Positions 18,638 to 30,760 of a stretch of 64,000 nt of DNA are shown in pieces. Origin of the DNA: Pristionchus mayeri (taxonomy: Eukaryota > Nematoda > Chromadorea > Rhabditida > Neodiplogasteridae); contig BTRK01000004.1 of the NCBI GenBank assembly GCA_036245805.1, forward strand, positions 33,651,541 to 33,715,540, in the 5' to 3' direction. Each line of letters begins with the position of its first letter. The first letter of the stretch is position 1. Both the position numbers and the translations under genes were made by a program. The notes beneath the pieces are model-generated. The model worked only from the letters and a program-made list of their open reading frames with translations. It did no database searches and had not been told where the DNA came from.

Positions 18638-19906
18638 GAATTCGCTCCATTTGCATGAACCGCAATTTCGAGCGCGCAATTTCGAAAATTGTACAGTATC
18701 ATACAGTATATGGAGTTCCAGGGGGGTGCTGCACAAGGCATGTATTTTACGGTAATGGTCGATAGTTGTGTCATGGTAGATCAAGACTAAGTACTGTACC
18801 AATCGATCATACAGTACTCCCAGATGCCGTATATCGATACCGTAACCCAGAATATCGCGAACTAACTTTATTTTCAAAAAGTCAATATACCGTACCCAAT
18901 CGACCCCACAGTACCCATACCGTAACCCAGTGTACAGTACCCTGTGCTACCGTAATCCACACAACGGCGGTCGATTGCAAACTGACTTTTTTCCAAAACA
19001 TTTTCCATTTAGTTGGTTCTTGCTCTATACCGTACCCAATCGATAGTACAGTACCTCCAGATACCGTATACCACTACCGTAACCCCGATTATCGCAAACT
19101 AACTTTATTTTTAAAAAGTCCTGGTACCGTGCCCAATCGATTATACAGTACCTAAGCAACTACCGTAACCCAGTGCTTTGGGTCAGATCCAGTTCCTTGG
19201 GTCAAACTTTTTTGTGAATATTTCAAACATTTTTCGAAAAATCCAAAATTAATCATAAAATGATTACACAATAATCACACATACGGTAGGACACTATAAA
19301 ATAATTTTAAAATCGATTTTGGATTTTTAGAAAAATGTTTGACCCAAGGAACTGGATCTGACCCAAAGCACTGGGTTACGGTAGTTGCTTAGGTACTGTA
19401 TAATCGATTGGGCACGGTACCAGGACTTTTAAAAAATAAAGTTAGTTTGCGTTAATCGGGGTTACGGTAGTGGTATACAGTATCTGGAGGTACTGTACTA
19501 TCGATTGGGTACGGTATAGAGCAAGAACCAACTAAATGGAAAATGTTTTGGAAAAAAGTCAGTTTGCAATCGACCGCCGTTGTGTGGATTACGGTAGCAC
19601 AGGGTACTGTACACTGGGTTACGGTATGGGTACTGTGGGGTCGATTGGGTACGGTATATTGACTTTTTGAAAATAAAGTTAGTTCGCGATATTCTGGGTT
19701 ACGGTATCGATATACGGCATCTGGGAGTACTGTATGATCGATTGGTACAGTACTTAGTCTTGACCTACCATGACACAATTATCGACCATTACCGTAAAAT
19801 ACATACCTTGTGCAGCACCCCCCTGGTACTCCATATACTGTATGATACTGTACAATTTTTGAAATTGCGCGCTCGAAATTGCGGTTCATGCAAATGGAGC
19901 GAATTC
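18638..19906. repeat. 1.27-kb near-perfect hairpin (long inverted repeat)
   Basis: Begins GAATTCGCTCCATTTGCATG and ends with its reverse complement. Arms of about 610 bp show only a handful of differences around a loop of roughly 65 bp near 19249-19313. The arms are packed with TACCGTA/TACAGTA-type words next to CAATCGAT. The paired open frames (129/108 aa and 89/94 aa) are shadows of the repeat. It is most likely a fold-back or MITE-like element. If transcribed it would form long double-stranded RNA. Confidence 0.9.
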
Positions 19907-19910
19907 TTAA

Positions 19911-20155
19911 AAATTGATGGCGAGATAACTGATGAAAAAGACATAATTTAGTAATAGTATGTCAATTTAAGCCCTTTGATATCAAAAACTGCTGAGAAAA
20001 CGCGAGTTTTAAAAAATTCTGAAAAATCACCTTTCGAATTCACGATTGGACCCCTGTTTGTGGTTAAAAATTTCAGCAGATGTTTAACCGGTCGCGTGAA
20101 CCTTATCATTTACTTATAATATAGTAGAATATGAAATGAAATATCGCGAAATAGC
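19911..20155. repeat. dispersed repeat, right copy (direct orientation)
   Basis: Partner of 12493-12735. Begins immediately after the hairpin ends. AT-rich, no coding potential. Confidence 0.85.
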
Positions 20156-20846
20156 CTCTTCAAACAATAAATATAATCATAAATATAATCATTCAGAGGC
20201 ACAAATATAGCACTTCGGGGGGTATGAAACATGACTTTACAGAATGGGTCACACACGATTTCGTTTCAGTTCTATTTGACGCCATTATTAATTAAATGTA
20301 TAAATAAACACACAGAAACACAAAAAGGATGGTAAATATGGCAAATGCGAAAAATCCTGACCAGCCAAATGTGACTCGTAAACATTCGAACCTTAGGGAG
20401 GTCATGACGGACAAACGAAACTGAAATCGGCTAAGCAATATTCGATGTGGAATTCAATGGGCTACATTTTAAGCATGGTAAGACCTGGGGGTCTCTCAAT
20501 ATATCAACTTTATGCTGGAAAAAGTGGAAATTTCGAACGTGAAACAACCATAACAATCGAGTGAGATTCGATTTGGATGGTGATTTTTTGGTTATTGGCG
20601 ATGTCTAGTACAATACCGAAGAGATTTTGACTCCACCTTTTCGGGTTGAGAATTTATGAAATTTCGATTTTCAACATTTCTGACCAATTTACTCCCTGTG
20701 CAGAGGAGGAATCAGAAATACAGTGGCCATTTGTGGTACATGGGGTCAAGGGGTACACATGCACAACGCATGGACGCCTGAATCTCATTGCTAAGGAAAC
20801 AGGTCCGGGGGGTGGCCATGATGGTCGATTCTTACCGATCCGGTCT

Positions 20847-21507
20847 CTTAATGACGATGTCTAGTACTCTCCAACCTTCTTTCTCAAGCTGTATACGAAC
20901 GATGTGTCATCGCTTATCGGCTCGGTTTTCACAAGACGATTGCATCCCATATCGTTTACATGTAGCAAAAGCTTGATACTGAGTAGAACTGTCTGGACAG
21001 TGAGAAACCGGTCATCTTTTCCACCACCAGGAAACGAGAGCGCATCCGCAAAAGGGTGCTTCGAAACTGCACGCAGATGGTCAAGATTTTCGATATCTCG
21101 AACGCATCCGTTTATCATTTTCTCAAGTCCCGGCTGACCTACCTTCACAACTACAGCAAGCAGCATGGCCTAGATGAGCTTCAGGTTAAGCCCCGCAGAG
21201 AACGGTACCTTAAACAGTTGTTGCATTATGTCAGGTGGTATGCTCAGGGTGGAAGAGAGTCTTCGAGGATGTTTTTCATGTATTACTCCTTATTGATCTT
21301 GACGTCAGGAATGACAGAAAGGAGAGGGAAATTGACCATTGAGCAAAATGCAGCCCAACCTCTGATATAAATGGGATGGTTAGAGAACCAGTGATACCAC
21401 AACTATGTTAGGATTCTTCAGGATCAGGGACAGTGGTTATGTTATTTTGCATATTCAGCTTGCCTTCGACGGTAAAGATATGTGCATTACATACTGCGAG
21501 TGGAGCG
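20847..21507 (+). pseudogene. Tc1/mariner-type transposase remnant (right arm)
   Basis: Mirror of 8100-8760. The plus-strand frame at 21030-21260 contains FDISNASVYHFLKSRL and RRERYLKQLLHYVR. The 'IFTVEGKLN' piece lies inverted just downstream near 21450. Non-functional. Confidence 0.65.
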
Positions 21508-23530
21508 GCTGTGCAAGTACACTAGAACACTGTTAAACCCCTATCCACGTACTTAATTAGCGTATGCTGACATAATTAGAGTTGTCCGAACAAGCTGCTC
21601 TAGAGGCCATTTGTTAAGCAACCAAATGGCTACAGAAATCAGTTTAGATCACCCAATTTGGTTCAGAATTCGAGGCGTAGTCCCTCGATCCATGTTTTGA
21701 GGGGTTCCCTATCCCCTCGGTGGGCGGAGCTTGCGGTCTCTAACTAAAGTGCATCTCATTCCTCAGCGAGGGATCTAGAACACTAAATAGGCCACGCATG
21801 AGCTACACTCACCGAGTACTGCATGTATGCACATTTAGGTGGATTTCGATTTTTGGCCTAGTGCCAAGCGTATCTACAATTATGTTCACTGAGTCAAAAA
21901 CTCCCTCATAAATCCTGTCTCCTACTATTCCTACCACTACACTGCCTACAATGGATAAGCCAATCCGCAAGACATGATCAAATCCCGCAACCATTGCGCG
22001 AAGTGATGACATCGGCATTTTACATAGTCGCATTGTACTTGTTGATATTGCTGTGCATCATCTTTCGCTCACTTAATAAATGCATCAAAAATAAGTCTTG
22101 AAGGATTATACTTGACTAGTGCAAAAAGATTCTCATTATTGTATCATAATTTATCATTTACACTTTTCCCATCCTTCAAAGATTACTATTCCTCGCTAAG
22201 AATTGCTGACTTCATGGTGGGGAAGAACGTAAAGGGTGTGGGGGGGGGGCGTTTCGAGTTGTGATCGGTAAACTAGCTTTATTTAAGATTACGTGCAAAT
22301 TGAGGACTAACTCCATTGCTAGAGTCGAATGAGAGATGAGGTGATCCCACAAGTACACGCATAGGTTTTGGTGTAACCGCGGATGGATCGGAAATGGTAC
22401 ATAGGCAACTGATATCTACTATAGCACGTTAACTGAGTGCAGTAAAACAGCGATTGAGAGCAATGAAACAATCGACTTCCCCAAATTGGGTATAAATATC
22501 ACAAACAATCGCTAGGCCCTGTTCATATTCCTTCTGCTGTTTGGTCATTCTTGGTAACTTGCAATGCCTTGTTCCTCCTTCAAATCATGTCTCAGTTTTC
22601 TGCCTACTCTTGTAATAAATATTAACATTTGAGATCATGCTCTCGACCACAGCTGGACGACTCGGTTGCGTCGTATCGATTCGCAAACGTGGGCTGTTCC
22701 TGATCTTCTGAATATTTCGAAAGTGTTCTTCACTCTGCGACTCATCTCGCAGATCACACCGACGAGATTGCACGCACAATGAAGATCCATAGCTTGCGAA
22801 GTCTTGTCTTTCCAACCTTTACTATAATAATTAAATTTAAAAACAGTTTACAAAAAAGTTTTAAAAATAAAATATGTTTAAAAACTTGGACTTTTCAGCC
22901 GTACCAATGCCGACGAATCCCATAACCAAGAACTCCGAGGCTCACAAGAAAGGAGAGACAAAAAAGAGGGAGGAGAGTCGGCTAAGAAGAGGGGAGAGAA
23001 GAGACTAGGGCAACAAGTTGAATAGGCTCAATACTATACTTACCGAGTTGGCTAATCATTTCGATAAACCATAGTTGATATTTTCGCTCGTTTTCGTTTT
23101 CTAGCACATTGTCGATCGGATTGACGCGTGAGATTATGTAATCGAGTCCAACAAGACGCCATGTTCCTCCTTCCACATTTCCATGTGTACACAATCCTTG
23201 AAAATTTCCAAAGAAGTAAATTGAGAAACCCGAATGAGATTATGCTCTCGACTTCAGCTCGTCGACTGAGCTGTGAAAATGTGACTTTTTCGCACTTTTT
23301 TCTCTCAAATAGTCCAAGTCAAACAAGGAATTTTTGAGCGGTGCCGATGAAAATTAATCTAACAGCAAAGTATGATTTCGTGCCCTCCGAGGTTCGTGAC
23401 AAAGGATAGATAATTTCTCAAGACATACTTCACCATGGAACCGCACGTTCGTGAAAGTAATTTATCAGATTTTGCGATATGCTTGTGAATTTATAGATAA
23501 TTCCTTCACTTCCACACATAAAATCAATAG
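21508..23530. other. mirror of gene-poor left-arm stretch
   Basis: Contains the same dispersed-repeat fragments as 6176-8075 in the opposite orientation, including the CTCCGCCCAC family piece near 21720 and a G-run (22240-22249). The same 74-codon frame lies at 22033-21809 on the minus strand. Nothing additional seen. Confidence 0.55.
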
Positions 23531-24015
23531 TGTTCAGGCATTCGGAATCACTGCAAAGATTGCTCGATATTTCATCGACTCCACAGTATCTAAGTCGCTC
23601 AAGTACCCTCACAGCGTCAAGGTTGTTCACAAGGATAGCGGCAAGGTATCATTCGGTGTTTGTATTTCTTAAAAATGCAAAATTCCCTATTATATTACTA
23701 TGTCCCATAATTTCGTGCATTTTTTCGGGAGAACGTAATACAAAGCCATTTCAGAACTTAGTTATAGTGTTATTTGAGCTGCTGTCACTAGTTGATACCT
23801 CGTTCTACGCAGTGCGCGTGCACGTTTCGTCGGATGAAATTATTGCGTTAAAGAAGGACCGTCCGCAAATCTTTAGAAACCCTTCAATACCAGGGGTTAA
23901 AATTTATTTCAGAAATGAATACGTGCGGTCGAATGTACAACCAATTTGGTTCCCCGATGCAACAACAGAACTGAAGCTGTTCTATCTGAACTTGAAGCGT
24001 GCATCTCATAACTGA
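23531..24015 (+). CDS. unrecognised protein, right-arm copy without minisatellite
   Basis: Two exons, 23531-23645 and 23755-24015, join in phase 0 (donor GTATCA, acceptor CATTTCAG). They encode ...VVHKDSGK then NLVIVLFELL...FRNEYVRSNVQPIWFPD and a stop after KRASHN. The uninterrupted frame without the 41-residue repeats is presumably the ancestral form. No domain recognised. Upstream exons are probably missing from my model because the first exon opens on an acceptor and not on an ATG. Confidence 0.5.
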
Positions 24016-24544
24016 ACCATTGCCTGCTCATTTGCTTTCATCAAATACAAATCGATCATGTTGTGCGAAAGAGTGTACTAGTCACCAAGACGTAAGTCGG
24101 GTTGAGCTATTTTCATCCGTCTTGCAAGAAAACAAAAATAGGGAGGGGGCGTTCAAGATGAGTCACAATAACAACAGTGATCGTAAGTAAAGGTCTCCGA
24201 AAGTTCAACATTCCGGAAATGTTTCGGTAATTTATTTGATGAGGTATAAAATGTGTAATACGTAAATTACCTTTATTGTATCATCGAACAGTTAATGTAT
24301 AGGTAAAATACGACGAACACGACACATTTGCATCATTCTGCCGAAACAAGGGTCAACAAAAACTCGTTTATAGGATTTAAAGTATTTATCCTATGAGCCT
24401 ATGACTACGCGACTTTCAGGTATAAATACGACTTTCGGGTATAAAATTTTGCCCTGAAAGGGCCAACAACGGTCTCAACCTCTTTATCATGCCATATTCC
24501 TATGTAAACAACTTTTGCAAATAATTTCTAGGAATCAATAACAG
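24016..24544. other. intergenic, mirror of 4723-5251
   Basis: No gene. Holds the same AT-rich spacer as the left arm. Confidence 0.5.
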
Positions 24545-25709
24545 ATGGTCGAATTGCAAGCTGCCTCGAGCGATCTGAAATTGAAGTGAGTTATGCAATT
24601 TTTATCATGCCAGCACTATTTTATAAACTGAAACTCATACGATTCTATTCCACTAATGTATTGGATGGCTTGGCAAGAAATTCTTATTTCCATGCTGCAT
24701 GATTTCTTACCAGACTGATCAGAATCCATCACTGCTAAGGTATCTCACTCGTATTCCCGCAGCTCAAGTGTTCGATGGGATCATCTTGCCTGGGACAGTC
24801 GTCACTCCTGAGAGTGTCATCGCTGTCAAGGAGATGCAACTGGGGGCAGATGACATTGTGATCGCAAGCTACCCGAAATCAGGCAAGATACTTTTCCTCT
24901 TTTTTGACCCGCACGGCTACTAAAACTGTTTTTCAATATTTTCTCTATCTTGTTGATATCTGTATTTCTAACCTTGTTCACTTTTTGCAGGAACCACGTG
25001 GCTCGCAGAGGTAGTGTCATCGATTGTTCACGATGAAGACTCACTCAGATCGATCAGAATAGAGGAAAGAGTCTTCTACCTAGAGCTGAATCGCGAGTTG
25101 TTACGTCCTGACCACCCTTATCTGTGCCCGAATGACGCCCTTTCCTCTAAGAGGAGAATCTGGTACACGCATCTACCTCTGCGCCACCTCCCTGCCACTG
25201 TTCTTGAGGGACATTGCAAGGTGATCTTACGCTAATAATGGTCGAATTTATTAGGCTTTCCTTATGACGAAAAAACGATTTTACAGCTTCTCTACGTGGC
25301 TCACAATCCCAAGGATAAAGCTGTGTCCTTCTTCCACTTCCACCAAATCTCAAAGTCGCTTGGACTCCAAACTGGTATTAATGTAACGCAGTTCGGAATC
25401 TTAAATAATTTCAGATATCAGTTTTTCTCTCTCTTCTGCTCTGAATTTCTCTGCCGCGGAAGCTGGTTTGAGCACGTTCTGGACTACTGGAAATTTTCTC
25501 GGGATCATTCCAACGTTAGTAAATACGTGCATTATTTGAATTATATTTATTGGTTGAGGCAAAGTACATTTTCTACGAAGACATGAAGAAAGATTTGATG
25601 AGCGAAGTGAAGGGCATTGGCGAGTTCGTCGGGGTGAATCTCTCGTTGGAGAAGGGAGCGTGGGTCGTCGATCGCTGCTCAGTCGAGTCAATGAAAGTGA
25701 TCACTAGGT
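24545..25709 (+). CDS. cytosolic sulfotransferase, C-terminally truncated (right-arm copy)
   Basis: Same gene as 3559-4722 reversed. Exons: tentative start exon at 24545; 24711-24882; 24991-25220; 25287-25382; 25422-25514; 25559-25709. The GC-AG intron at 24883-24990 splits the glycine of the PAPS loop (YPKSG|TTW). The 3'-phosphate motif YVAHNPKDKAVSFF opens the fourth exon. Intron four is only about 39 bp. Past 25710 the sequence diverges from the left arm and no exon coding the last family motif was found in the next kilobase. Either the gene was truncated before it was duplicated or the last exon is unrecognisable. Confidence 0.85.
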
Positions 25710-25710
25710 G

Positions 25711-26344
25711 GCTTCGTGGGAACTTACTCTATTGCCTGCTCCCTACAATGATATCGGCGGGAGAGTGTGCGGGATCAGGAGACCATTCAATGCGAAACAA
25801 TCTCTAGTTCAGGCTAGAATGCGAAATTTGGGTAATTGTACTCGTTTTCCGTTTACTCTCACGACCGATAGCCAGAAAACAGTTTGGGAAATATGAAACG
25901 ACGGTTAAAAGCAGTGTAATCATTTCATACTAACGAGGTGAGTCTTTAAGGTGCAACGAAAAAAAAACCTTTACTTCGCATTCTGGGCACTAACTAGTCG
26001 GATACTGTTACTATTTCATGATGCCGTATATCATATTATGTATTAGTAGTACTGACTCATAATCTTCTGAACGTATATTGTCTGATAAAATAAATTGTTT
26101 GGTTGATTGAATTTATGTATCAAAGGCGGCTTGAGGCAATAGTTCTCATCAGACATAGTCATTCAATTTGGCAGATGTGAATTCATTACATTCAGTTCTA
26201 CAGAGCATCGTGCACATTCGACTTGGGTGATTGTGCCTCTACGACATTGGTGATTGCGTCATTGGAGATCATATAGCTAGTGAGTTTCAGCTACATTACT
26301 CCATTTAATCATCTCAAAGGGTTGGCTTCGTGGGGAAATTGTGG
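25711..26344. other. unique sequence beyond the right arm, no gene
   Basis: Starts where the inverted-repeat homology ends. Short frames only, no family resemblance. Confidence 0.5.
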
Positions 26345-26515
26345 GGGAGGAAACTAGGATTTCAATTTTCAGGTCGTTTAGGTCCATTTTAGGATATGTT
26401 TCAGGTTTGCTACATAGATCAAGAGCTAGTCAACTAAGCCTGACGCTTCTGAAACACATCCAAAATTTACCCAAAATTGAAAATTGAAGCCCTAGTGGAA
26501 ACTAGAGTTTTTCTC
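26345..26515. mobile_element. imperfect hairpin MITE
   Basis: Left: AAACTAGGATTTCAATTTTC ... GGATATGTTTCAGG. Right: CTGAAACACATCC ... GAAAATTGAAGCCCTAG. Arms are about 65 bp around a short loop. A shorter hairpin with related words occurs at 48375-48485. Confidence 0.6.
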
Positions 26516-26930
26516 CTCATTCTGCGCATTATCTCATCGATCAGACTGACGAGAGATCACGAAGAATGCAGAGAGCCATTTCTTGTGAGGGCGTAAAAAC
26601 GAATCGTACACCTTTCTTCTCACACTTTTCACCGGTCCGAAATGTAGCTCTACATGATAATTTCTCGCATAAAAATAAGCTAATTAAACTTGAATACGTC
26701 ATCACAGGCACGGCGGAAACTGCAATTGCACTGAACTGGCAATATGCAATGCCCGACTGGAACTGACTAGGAGAAACGTACGAGATGGGAGCAGCGCCCG
26801 CTCTGACCAGCATTTACTCATTTATTTTTAATGAAAAAAATGAATAAATAAATGTTCAATTACATGTCTATCATTCACACTCATCATCCAACATTGGAAA
26901 ATCTATGTTCGTATATTAATGCTCCCTTTA
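26516..26930. other. repeat remnants, no gene
   Basis: 26560-26660 contains a diverged piece of the 'GCCATTTCTTGTGAGG' dispersed family. An (AAATAAATG)n-like patch follows at 26820-26860. No gene seen. Confidence 0.4.
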
Positions 26931-27024
26931 GTCAATTAATTAAAGGAATCGACGTAAGTCAAAGGTTGTCGGTCAGCAAATAATTTGGTTTGTTTTCGAT
27001 TGCACATAGCGACAGTCTTCTTTT

Positions 27025-28549
27025 GGGGGTATGACATTTGAGCAACGACATTTGCGCAACGACAAAATTAGGTGCGCAAGCGACATTTGCGCAACGGGCC
27101 ATAACTCCCTTCAGGATCATCGTAGAGTGCCCAGATTGGGTACGTTGGGTAGCTATGGGTTCACTCTACCGTCACCCACACTGGTCTTTGGTCTTTCACA
27201 TCGGGGGCGACATTTGCGCAACGGGCCATAACTCCCTTCAGGATCATCGTAGAGTGCCCAGATTGGGTACGTTGGGTAGCTATGGGTTCACTCTACCGTA
27301 ACCCACACTGGTCTTTGGTCTTTCTCCTCGAGGGCGACATTTGCGCAACGGGCCATAACTCCCTTCAGGATCATCGTAGAGTGCCCAGATTGGGTACGTT
27401 GGGTAGCTATGGGTTCACTCTACCGTAACCCACACTGGTCTTTGGTCTTTCTCCTCGGGGGCGACATTTGCGCAACGGGCCATAACTCCCTTCAGGATCA
27501 TCGTAGAGTGCCCAGACTAGGTAATTTGGGTAGCTATGGGTTCACTCTACCGTAACCCACACCGGTCTTTGGTCTTTCTCCTCGGGGGCGACATTTGAGC
27601 AACGGAATTTATCATATGAAAGGCGTAGGCGATCCTCTACGAAGTGTTCGATTCTTCACCCGATATCCTCAATGGATTTCTTGTTATCTTTGTTGTTCAC
27701 GATGAAAAATTAAGATGAAAAATGAAAAAAAATAAATTAAGGTGGTGGGAGAATATACCCAAAATTAAGGTGGTGAGAGAATGTACCCAAAATTAAGGTG
27801 GTGTGAGAATATACCCAAAATTAACGTGGTGTGGAATATACCCAAAAGTAAGGTCTTTCTCCTCGGTAAAGTTACGGTAGAGTGAACCCATAGCTACCCA
27901 ACGTGCCCAATCTGGGCACTCTACGATGGTCCTGAAGGGAGTTATGGCCCGTTGCGCAAATGTCGCCCCCGAGGAGAAAGACCAAAGACCAGTGTGGGTT
28001 ACGGTAGAGTGAACCCATAGCTACCCAACGTACCCAATCTGGGCACTCTACGATGATCCTGAAAGGAGTTATGTCCCGTTGCGCAAATGTCGCCCCCGAG
28101 GAGAAAGACCAAAGACCAGTGTGGGTTACGGTAGAGTGAACCCATAGCTACCCAACGTGCCCAATCTGGGCACTCTACGATGGTCCTGAAGGGAGTTATG
28201 GCCCGTTGCGCAAATGTCGCCCCCGAGGAGAAAGACCAAAGACCAGTGTGGGTTACGGTAGAGTGAACCCATAGCTACCCAACGTACCCAATCTGGGCAC
28301 TCTACGATGATCCTGAAAGGAGTTATGTCCCGTTGCGCAAATGTCGCCCCCGAGGAGAAAGACCAAAGACCAGTGTGGGTTACGGTAGAGTGAACCCATA
28401 GCTACCCAACGTACCCAATCTGGGCACTCTACGATGATCCTGAAGGGAGTTATGTCCCGTTGCGCAAATGTCGCATGTGCAAAATTTGTTGCTCATTTGT
28501 CGTATTTTACCCCGTTGCGCAAATGTCGTTGCTCAAATGTCATACCCCC
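27025..28549. mobile_element. TIR element with mirror-image satellite arrays, 8-bp target duplication
   Basis: Starts GGGGGTATGACATTTGAGCA and ends with its reverse complement. It is flanked on both sides by CTTCTTTT (27017-27024, 28550-28557). Removing the element and one CTTCTTTT restores the RTE reading frame. Inside, about four units of roughly 125 bp (GCGACATTTGCGCAACGGGC ...) run rightward from 27060 to 27600 and about five run leftward from 27860 to 28490. A 33-bp tandem array lies between them. No ORF of transposase type, so it is non-autonomous. The 8-bp duplication would suit hAT-like transposition, but the superfamily is not determined. Confidence 0.9.
27725..27855. repeat. short tandem array, ~33-bp unit x 4
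   Basis: Four copies of 'AAAATTAAGGTGGTG.GAGAATATACCC' with small differences, forming the asymmetric centre between the two opposed satellite arrays. Confidence 0.85.
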
Positions 28550-30754
28550 CTTCTTTTTGTTTAAAATCAGGCCCACCTTCTTGCTTGCGGAACAAAGATC
28601 GTCAATCATCGTTTGTACTTCTTTTGGGGAATGTGAGATTAATACTACATCATCTGCATAACGAAGGTGACTTAGTCTTCTCCCATCGATATTGATTCCA
28701 TACTCCTCCCAATTCATCGCACTCAGACAATCCTCGATTACCGCGTTAAACAGGTGAGGAGAGAGCGGGTCGCCTTGTCGGACACCTCTGGCTACTTTGA
28801 TAGGGACTTTATCTTGTCCCAAACGTACGAATACTTGGCCTTTATCGTATGCGTTCCTTATAACATTCACAATTTTAGAATGCACTCCTTGATTCGTTAA
28901 CGCTTGCCACACTGCTCCAAATTCGATGCTATCAAAGGCTTTTGCGTAATCTATGAAGACCAGAATGCATGGAAAATCATACTCCACTGAGCGGCTTATG
29001 AGTTCACTGATTGCAAACGAGTGGTCTAGTGTAGAAAAGTTTCTCCTGAATCCAGCTTGCTCGCTTGGTTGGTGGGCGTTGAGAGTTCGTTCTATCCTTG
29101 TGTCGATCGTGGACGTGAACACTTTGTAGATGAGATTGAGCAAGGCGATTGGCCGGTAGTTTGTTATGTCCAGCATGTTTCCCTTCTTGAATATGAGTGA
29201 AATGAAAGAATTCGAGAGACTGTCCGGAATCTCTTCTTGGGCTATCCACTGGTTGAACAATTCGGCTAAAGGTTCCAAGAGCACATTTAAGCCACTCTTT
29301 AGCATCTCCGCATTAATTCGATCAGGTCCCGGTGATTTTCCGTTTTTCAGTTTCTTCACTGCATTTTTAACTTCACTTTTCAATATCGGGAGAAAAGAAT
29401 CAGTTGAACAAGATTTAACTCTCGGCGGTCTTTGATTGCTCACAAATAATCCATCGTAAAAGCCTTTCACGACACATTTCATATCATTCTTGGAGTAGGC
29501 AATGCTTCCATCGGGCTTTTCCAATTGATTCACTTGAGTGTTTCCTATCTGCGATGATCGTAGAGCTCTTCTTGTACTATGCCCATATCGGACTGCTTCG
29601 CGCACTACCTCCAAGTGTCGCTTTCGCAGATCTTCTGCTATTGAGAATCGCAATAATTTACTTGTTTGGCAATATTGGATTCGATTCAGTACGTTGGCTC
29701 CGCTATCTCGCAAACGTCGCCTTCTTTCAAATAATTCCTCAGTGTTCTTAGAGAACCTCGGGTCTCTTTGTCTCGGCATCATTGATTCGTTAGCCAATTC
29801 CCCCATCACAATTGATAGTTTCTTATAAGAGGAAAACTCAGCTTTTGATTTCAAATGAATTTTGCTTTGAAACAATAGACGGTCAAATTGCATTGGAGGA
29901 CGAGGCTGTTTGCAATATCTTCTCGACTTGACTTCAATTTTCATTCGAGCCATAATTAATCGATGGTCTGTGGCAAAATTGAATCGGCCAACAACACTGA
30001 CGTCTTGAATTATTGACTTATCACGAGATAGAAAATAGTCTATTTGGTTTCTCGTTTGCATATTCGGAGATAACCATGTCCATTTTCTTGATTCTCGCTT
30101 GTCGAATTGGGTGTTGTGCACAAATAATTTGGATTCTGTGCAGAAGTCGAATAAGATCTGGCCTCTTTCATTGCGATCTCCTGAACCATGTCTTCCTACA
30201 AATCTTTCATCGTCCGATAATCGTTTCCCAATCTTGGCGTTGAAGTCGCCGGTGACTACTACATGTCTCCTGCCTCCCCCAGGTAGTCGAACACTACGGG
30301 AGGAAGAGTCCACGAGAGCACCTAACTCATTCAGAAGGCAATTGTATTCATCGTCAGAGTGGCTTGTTGTTGGGGCGTATACAGATATGACACGTAGGCC
30401 GAAAGAAGGAACATCGATAAACGACAGACGGTCGTTGACGGAGTGGAAGGTGACTTGAGGAGCGAGATGGCTGGCAACCAGGAAGCCGGTGCCATTGTGG
30501 GATCGGACTCCATATGCAACTAGCAGGTGACCAGAATTGGCTAGTGTGATGGAGGTTCGACCTGGCCTACGGACTTCCTGGAGCGCAATTACGTCGAAAG
30601 AGACTCCACTCACGCAATGTTCCAGTTCTGCCACTCGAGCATCCGACTTGAGAGTTCGTGCGTTTAGAGATCCGATGCGTAAGGTCGAAGATTGCATCCG
30701 ATGGACAGGCGAGACCCAGTGCGGTTGTCCAAGCTGACGACTGGGGACTCCCAT
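28550..30754 (-). pseudogene. RTE endonuclease-reverse transcriptase ORF, disrupted
   Basis: About 730 family residues. Endonuclease with QEVRRPG, GDFNAKIG and TDHRL in the first 270 residues. Reverse transcriptase with SPGPDRI, YRPIALLN, GVRQGDPLSPHLF and YADDVVL toward the end. The reading frame then enters the inserted TIR element and stops, so thumb and C-terminal regions are missing. Related to but clearly distinct in sequence from the intact element at 9340-12066: two different RTE families. Confidence 0.9.
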
Positions 30755-30760
30755 TAATTT

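Larger units (their letters stand above)
20195..25710. repeat. large inverted repeat, right arm
   Basis: Reverse-complement copy of 3561-12340 lacking the RTE element and the coding minisatellite. It therefore preserves the pre-insertion state at both sites (near 20403 and 23853). The outer end runs through AGTGATCACT, itself a short palindrome. Confidence 0.95.
26932..30760 (-). mobile_element. RTE-clade retrotransposon, interrupted and 3'-truncated
   Basis: The minus-strand ORF runs from 30754 through APE endonuclease and reverse transcriptase. It is broken by the TIR element at 27025-28549 and resumes in the same frame for about 28 codons (KTVAMCNRKQTKLF...) until a stop near 26940. There the recognisable RTE sequence ends, before the 'YLGS' region expected next. 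No (GATT)n tail is present, so the 3' end has been lost by rearrangement. The 5' end abuts AAACAAAGGAATATCAAATT, a word also found at 31402-31421, suggesting insertion into a local repeat. Confidence 0.85.

Noticed and set aside
18766..19155. 129-residue frame with many TV/YR words, repeated at 19778-19452
   Set aside because: Both are readings of the hairpin arms and their TACCGTA words, with no codon bias or splice context.
3561..25710. Composite transposon with 5.5-kb terminal repeats
   Set aside because: No target-site duplication at the outer ends and the arms contain ordinary gene fragments; inverted segmental duplication is simpler.
27058..28490. CRISPR-like direct repeats
   Set aside because: Units are contiguous with no unique spacers, change orientation halfway, and lie within a eukaryotic TIR element.
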